From VRUE01 sp040901495 (lineage in GTDB: Bacteria; Actinomycetota; Thermoleophilia; Solirubrobacterales; 70-9), in assembly GCA_040901495.1 (NCBI GenBank), contig JBBDYO010000062.1, positions 1 to 17,236 of the forward strand: a stretch of 17,236 bases of DNA, given 5' to 3'. Below, in pieces: positions 14,203 to 17,236 of the stretch; the stretch's first letter is position 1; every line of letters begins with the position of its first letter. A model generated the notes under the pieces. That model made no database searches. It was not told the DNA's origin and saw nothing but the letters and a program-made list of their open reading frames with translations. The position numbers were made by a program, and so were the translations under genes.

Positions 14203-14970
14203 CTACTCGTCTTCGTGCCAGGGGGTGAGGATGCGCGGGCCGTCGGGGGTGACGGCGACCGTGAACTCGAAGTGGGCCGCCAGCGACCCGTCCTGGGAGT
14301 AGACGGCCCAGCCGTCGTTGCCGCTCTGAACCAACGGGTCACCGGCGTTGACCATCGGCTCGATCGCGAGGACCGTCCCCTCCTCGAGCAGGGGTCCCCT
14401 GCCCGCCTCTCCGAAGTTCGGCACCTGTGGGCTCTCGTGCATCTCGCGGCCGATCCCGTGCCCGACCAGGGTTCGGATGACCCCCAGGCCCTCACTCTCG
14501 ACTGTCTGCTGGATCGCCGAGGAGACGTCACCGAGGTGATTGCCCGGCTTCATCTGCGCGGCGCCGGCAAACAGCGATGCCTTGGTCACGTCGAGGAGCT
14601 TTTGCGCGTCAGGCTCGATCTGGCCGATCGGGAGGGTGATCGCCGCATCCGCGACCCACCCGTCGTTGATGACGCCGACGTCGACCGAGAGAACGTCCCC
14701 GCGCTTCAACTCGTAGGGGCCGGGGATGCCGTGGACGACCATCGAGTTGGGCGACGCGCAGATCGATCCTGGAAACCCCCGATACCCCTTGAAGGCCGGC
14801 TCGGCGCCCTGCGAGCGGATGAACTTCTCGGCGGCGGCATCGAGCTCCGCGGTTGTGACGCCGGGACGGGCCTTGGAAGAAAGAATCCGCAGGCAGCGAG
14901 TCAGGATCTGACCCGCGGCTGCCATCTTCTCGATCTGATCAGGGGTCTTGTGGATGATCATCCGATACAC
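14203..14970 (-). CDS. map: Methionine aminopeptidase, type I
   Basis: Map removes the initiator methionine from nascent proteins with a two-metal centre. The 255-residue protein keeps all metal ligands: Asp97, Asp108, His171, Glu204 and Glu235, plus the substrate-binding His80. These are almost identical to E. coli numbering. It has no N-terminal zinc-finger or SH3-binding extension, which makes it the short type Ia form. The GTG at 14970 is chosen because GAGG lies 7 nt upstream; an ATG at 14961 (giving MIIHKTPDQIEKM) is the alternative. It lies between adk (20 nt) and the O-methyltransferase (5 nt). Confidence 0.97.
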   Translation of the reverse strand: MYRMIIHKTPDQIEKMAAAGQILTRCLRILSSKARPGVTTAELDAAAEKFIRSQGAEPAFKGYRGFPGSICASPNSMVVHGIPGPYELKRGDVLSVDVGVINDGWVADAAITLPIGQIEPDAQKLLDVTKASLFAGAAQMKPGNHLGDVSSAIQQTVESEGLGVIRTLVGHGIGREMHESPQVPNFGEAGRGPLLEEGTVLAIEPMVNAGDPLVQSGNDGWAVYSQDGSLAAHFEFTVAVTPDGPRILTPWHEDE

Positions 14971-14990
14971 GCAGAGGCCTCGCCAGCTAC

Positions 14991-15671
14991 CTAGATAGCC
15001 TCGTCGCCTTCCAGTTTCAAGGTGGCAAGGGTGCGCTGGATCTCGTCCCCCACCTCGTCCGGTGCGAGCGAGCCGTCGATCCGGCGCAGCAGGCTCTGGT
15101 GGTCGTAGAAATCGATCAGCGGCTCGGTTTTCTCGTGGTACTGGTCGAGCCGGTGACGGATCACGTCCGGCTTGTCGTCGTCTCGAACGATCAGCTCGCT
15201 GCCGTCCACGTCGCAGACGCCCTCCTTCTCCGGCGGGTTGAAATCAACGTGGAAGACGTGTCCCCCCTCCGCGCAGGTGCGCCGGCCGCCCAGCCGCCTC
15301 TGCACCTCCTCGTCGCCGGCGTCGACCAGCAGGACAGCCGTCAGCTCCTTGCCGAGCTCGGATACCTTCTCGGCCAGGGCTTCCGCCTGGGGGACCGTGC
15401 GGGGGAACCCGTCGAGGATGAACCCGTCAGCGGCCTCCGGTGAGGAGAGCCGCTCGCCGATCGCCCCGACGATCACATCGTCGGGCACCAGGTCTCCCCG
15501 GTCCATGAATTCCTTGGCGAGGCGGCCGAGCTCGGTTTCGTCGCGCACCGCCGCTCGCAGGATGTCGCCGGTCGCGTAGTACGGAAGCTGCAGGTCTTCC
15601 TGCAGCCGCTCGCCTTGCGTGCCCTTGCCCGAGCCCGGCGGGCCCAGCAAAACTAGGTTCAACCCTGGCAT
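14991..15671 (-). CDS. adk: Adenylate kinase, long form with LID domain
   Basis: Adk interconverts ATP, ADP and AMP. The 226-residue protein has the P-loop GPPGSGKGTQ at 10-19. The AMP-binding residues are TGD-LR at 34-39, and DGFPRT lies at 87-92. It is the long type with a LID at roughly 129-165. In zinc-containing relatives the LID holds C-x2-C-x16-C-x2-C/D. Here Cys133, Cys153 and Asp156 remain, but the second position is Gly136, so one ligand is missing. His138 or His141 might substitute. The ATG start is 10 nt after the secY stop, the usual gene order; no clear Shine-Dalgarno sequence is visible. Confidence 0.97.
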   Translation of the reverse strand: MPGLNLVLLGPPGSGKGTQGERLQEDLQLPYYATGDILRAAVRDETELGRLAKEFMDRGDLVPDDVIVGAIGERLSSPEAADGFILDGFPRTVPQAEALAEKVSELGKELTAVLLVDAGDEEVQRRLGGRRTCAEGGHVFHVDFNPPEKEGVCDVDGSELIVRDDDKPDVIRHRLDQYHEKTEPLIDFYDHQSLLRRIDGSLAPDEVGDEIQRTLATLKLEGDEAI

Positions 15672-15681
15672 CGGCTGAGGA

Positions 15682-16932
15682 CTATTTGAGGAAGCCCTCG
15701 TAGTTGCGCATCATCAGCTGCGCCTCGAGCTGCTTGACCGTGTCCAGCGCAACGCCGACCACGATCAAGATGGAGGTACCGCCGAAGAAGAAGTTGGCCG
15801 AGGTCTGGCTGATCAGGATCGTCGGCAACGCAGCCACCGCCCCGAGGTAAAGAGCGCCCGGGAAGGTCAGCCGGGAGAGGATCCGATCCAGGTACTCGGC
15901 CGTCGGCCGCCCTGGCCTTACCCCGGGGATGAAGCCGCCGTTTTGCTTCAGGTTGTCGGCCTGGTCGACAGGGTTGAACGTGACGGCTGTATAGAAGTAG
16001 GTGAAGACGATGATGAAGAACACCTCGCCGGCCACATAGGCCCAGGTGTTGGGGCCGAAGAAGGCGGCGAAGTCCAGCGCGGCCGGGGTGTTGAGCAGCT
16101 GGCCGATGGTCGGGGGGAAGACCATGATCGACGCGGCGAAGATCACCGGGATCACGCCCGCCATGTTGACCCGCAGCGGCAGATATGTGGATCCCCCCGA
16201 GGTCATTTTGCGCCCGACGACGCGTTTTGCGTACTGGATCGGGATCCTGCGCTGTCCCTCTTGGACGAAGACGATCGCCACGATCACGGACAGCGCCACG
16301 AAGGGCATCATCACTTTGAAGACCGGTTCGGGATTGGTCCACCAAGCCTCGATCCCAGCTGGCAGGCCAGAGACGATCGAGGCAAAGATCATCAGGGAGA
16401 TGCCGTTGCCGATACCCCGCTGGGTAATCAACTCGCCCATCCACATCAGCAGCGTGCAGCCGGCCGTCAGGCTGATCACGATCAGCAGGATTTTGGGCCC
16501 GGTGAGGCCTTCGAGGCCAAAGGACCGGAACAGGAAGGCGAAGCCCCAAGCCTGCCCGAAGGCAAGCCCGACGGTGAGGTAGCGCGTGTACTGGGTGATC
16601 TTCTGCTGGCCGACTTCGCCCTCTTTCGAGAGCTTCTCCAGCGACGGGACGACCACGGTTAGCAGCTGCAGGATGATCGAAGAGGTGATGTAGGGCATGA
16701 TCCCCAGCGCGAAGAGCGAGAACCGTTCCAACGCGCCACCTGAGAAGAGGCTGAGGAAGCTGAGGACGCCGCCGCCGGCGAATTCCCCTGAGAATTCCTT
16801 TACCGCATCGACATCGACCCCGGGGGCCGGGATAAAGGCGCCGAACCGGTAGAGCAACAGCATCGCAGCCGTGAACGCGAGCTTCTTACGGATCTCAACG
16901 ACGCTGAAGGCGTTCGCGATGGTCCTGAGCAT
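15682..16932 (-). CDS. secY: Protein translocase subunit SecY
   Basis: SecY is the channel subunit of the SecYEG translocon in the cytoplasmic membrane. The 416-residue protein shows ten hydrophobic segments. It has the N-terminal RFGAFIPAPGVD and the signature region FALGIMPYITSSIILQLL. The basic cytoplasmic loops used for SecA and ribosome docking (such as KRVVGRKMTSGGSTYLPLR) are present, and it ends in QLMMRNYEGFLK. The ATG start overlaps the rplO stop as TAATG with GGAG 5 nt upstream, so translation is coupled to rplO. Confidence 0.98.
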   Translation of the reverse strand: MLRTIANAFSVVEIRKKLAFTAAMLLLYRFGAFIPAPGVDVDAVKEFSGEFAGGGVLSFLSLFSGGALERFSLFALGIMPYITSSIILQLLTVVVPSLEKLSKEGEVGQQKITQYTRYLTVGLAFGQAWGFAFLFRSFGLEGLTGPKILLIVISLTAGCTLLMWMGELITQRGIGNGISLMIFASIVSGLPAGIEAWWTNPEPVFKVMMPFVALSVIVAIVFVQEGQRRIPIQYAKRVVGRKMTSGGSTYLPLRVNMAGVIPVIFAASIMVFPPTIGQLLNTPAALDFAAFFGPNTWAYVAGEVFFIIVFTYFYTAVTFNPVDQADNLKQNGGFIPGVRPGRPTAEYLDRILSRLTFPGALYLGAVAALPTILISQTSANFFFGGTSILIVVGVALDTVKQLEAQLMMRNYEGFLK

Positions 16933-17236
16933 TACGGCTCCAGAGTCTGGCAGGAACCGCCGGCCGCCTCGATCTTCTCCTTGGCGGCGGCGCTGAAGGC
17001 ATGCGCGTGCACGGTGAGCTTCTTCGAGATGTCCCCGCTGGCGAGGATCTTGACTGGGTGAGAGCGCGTTGCCAGGCCCTTCTCCCGCAGAGACTCCGGC
17101 GTCACCTCGGCGCCGGCGTCGAAGCGCGCCTCGAGGTCGCTGACGTTCACGGGCTGGGTCTTGGTCCGGAAGTTCTCAAACGGCATCGACTTCTTCATGT
17201 GCGGGCCGCGCAGCTTTCGCATCCGCATGTGGATCG
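16932..17236 (-). CDS. rplO: 50S ribosomal protein L15, 5' end cut by window edge
   Basis: This is a large-subunit assembly protein. Only the C-terminal ~101 codons are in the window. The frame continues past the first internal methionine to the edge, reading IHMRMRKLRG, which is the middle of L15 (usual length about 145-150 residues). The C-terminal part shows VKIL--GDISKKLTVHAHAFSAAAKEKIEAAGG, the L15/L27e-type signature. The glycine-rich N-terminal arm lies outside the window. The TAA stop shares a base with the secY ATG. Confidence 0.95.
   Translation of the reverse strand, partial: IHMRMRKLRGPHMKKSMPFENFRTKTQPVNVSDLEARFDAGAEVTPESLREKGLATRSHPVKILASGDISKKLTVHAHAFSAAAKEKIEAAGGSCQTLEP

Overview
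This window is a high-GC chromosomal segment of housekeeping genes from what is most likely an actinobacterium. The Solirubrobacterales/Thermoleophilia are my best guess. That guess rests on GTG starts, strong third-position GC, zinc-type (C+) ribosomal proteins S4 and L36, an NAD+-dependent LigA and TTAGG/CCTAA DtxR-type operators. It is inferred from style, because no rRNA or other taxonomic marker is present. There are no tRNAs, rRNAs, insertion sequences, phage genes or CRISPR arrays.

Left part (1-5715). A patatin-like phospholipase (minus strand) is divergent from a periplasmic D-alanyl-D-alanine carboxypeptidase of the S13/PBP4 type (plus). The carboxypeptidase runs tail to tail into ligA, with the two coding ends overlapping by 7 bp. 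ligA lies directly downstream of surE on the minus strand and its start overlaps the surE stop as GTGA.

Middle part (5659-9415, plus strand). This is a complete ferric-iron-type ABC importer: a secreted binding lipoprotein, a fused two-domain permease and an ATPase with a C-terminal TOBE-like region. Two 14-bp inverted repeats of the form TTAGG-N4-CCTAA sit just upstream of its ribosome binding site. They match the building block of the DtxR/IdeR box, so the operon is very probably repressed by a metal-loaded DtxR-family regulator. truA follows on the same strand and converges on rplQ.

Right part (10168-17236, minus strand). This is the end of the S10-spc-alpha ribosomal protein cluster. In transcription order it reads rplO (cut by the window edge), secY, adk, map, an O-methyltransferase, a DUF2283-like protein, rpmJ, rpsM, rpsK, rpsD, rpoA and rplQ. 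Spacing is tight, with TAATG and TAGTG junctions. The departures from the usual order are the absence of infA between map and rpmJ, where the methyltransferase and DUF2283 genes sit instead, and the reversed orientation of truA.

I found no convincing new multi-gene system. The observations most worth following up are the paired DtxR-type operators, the infA replacement, the permease whose open frame extends upstream of any standard start codon, and the partly degenerate zinc site in adenylate kinase.
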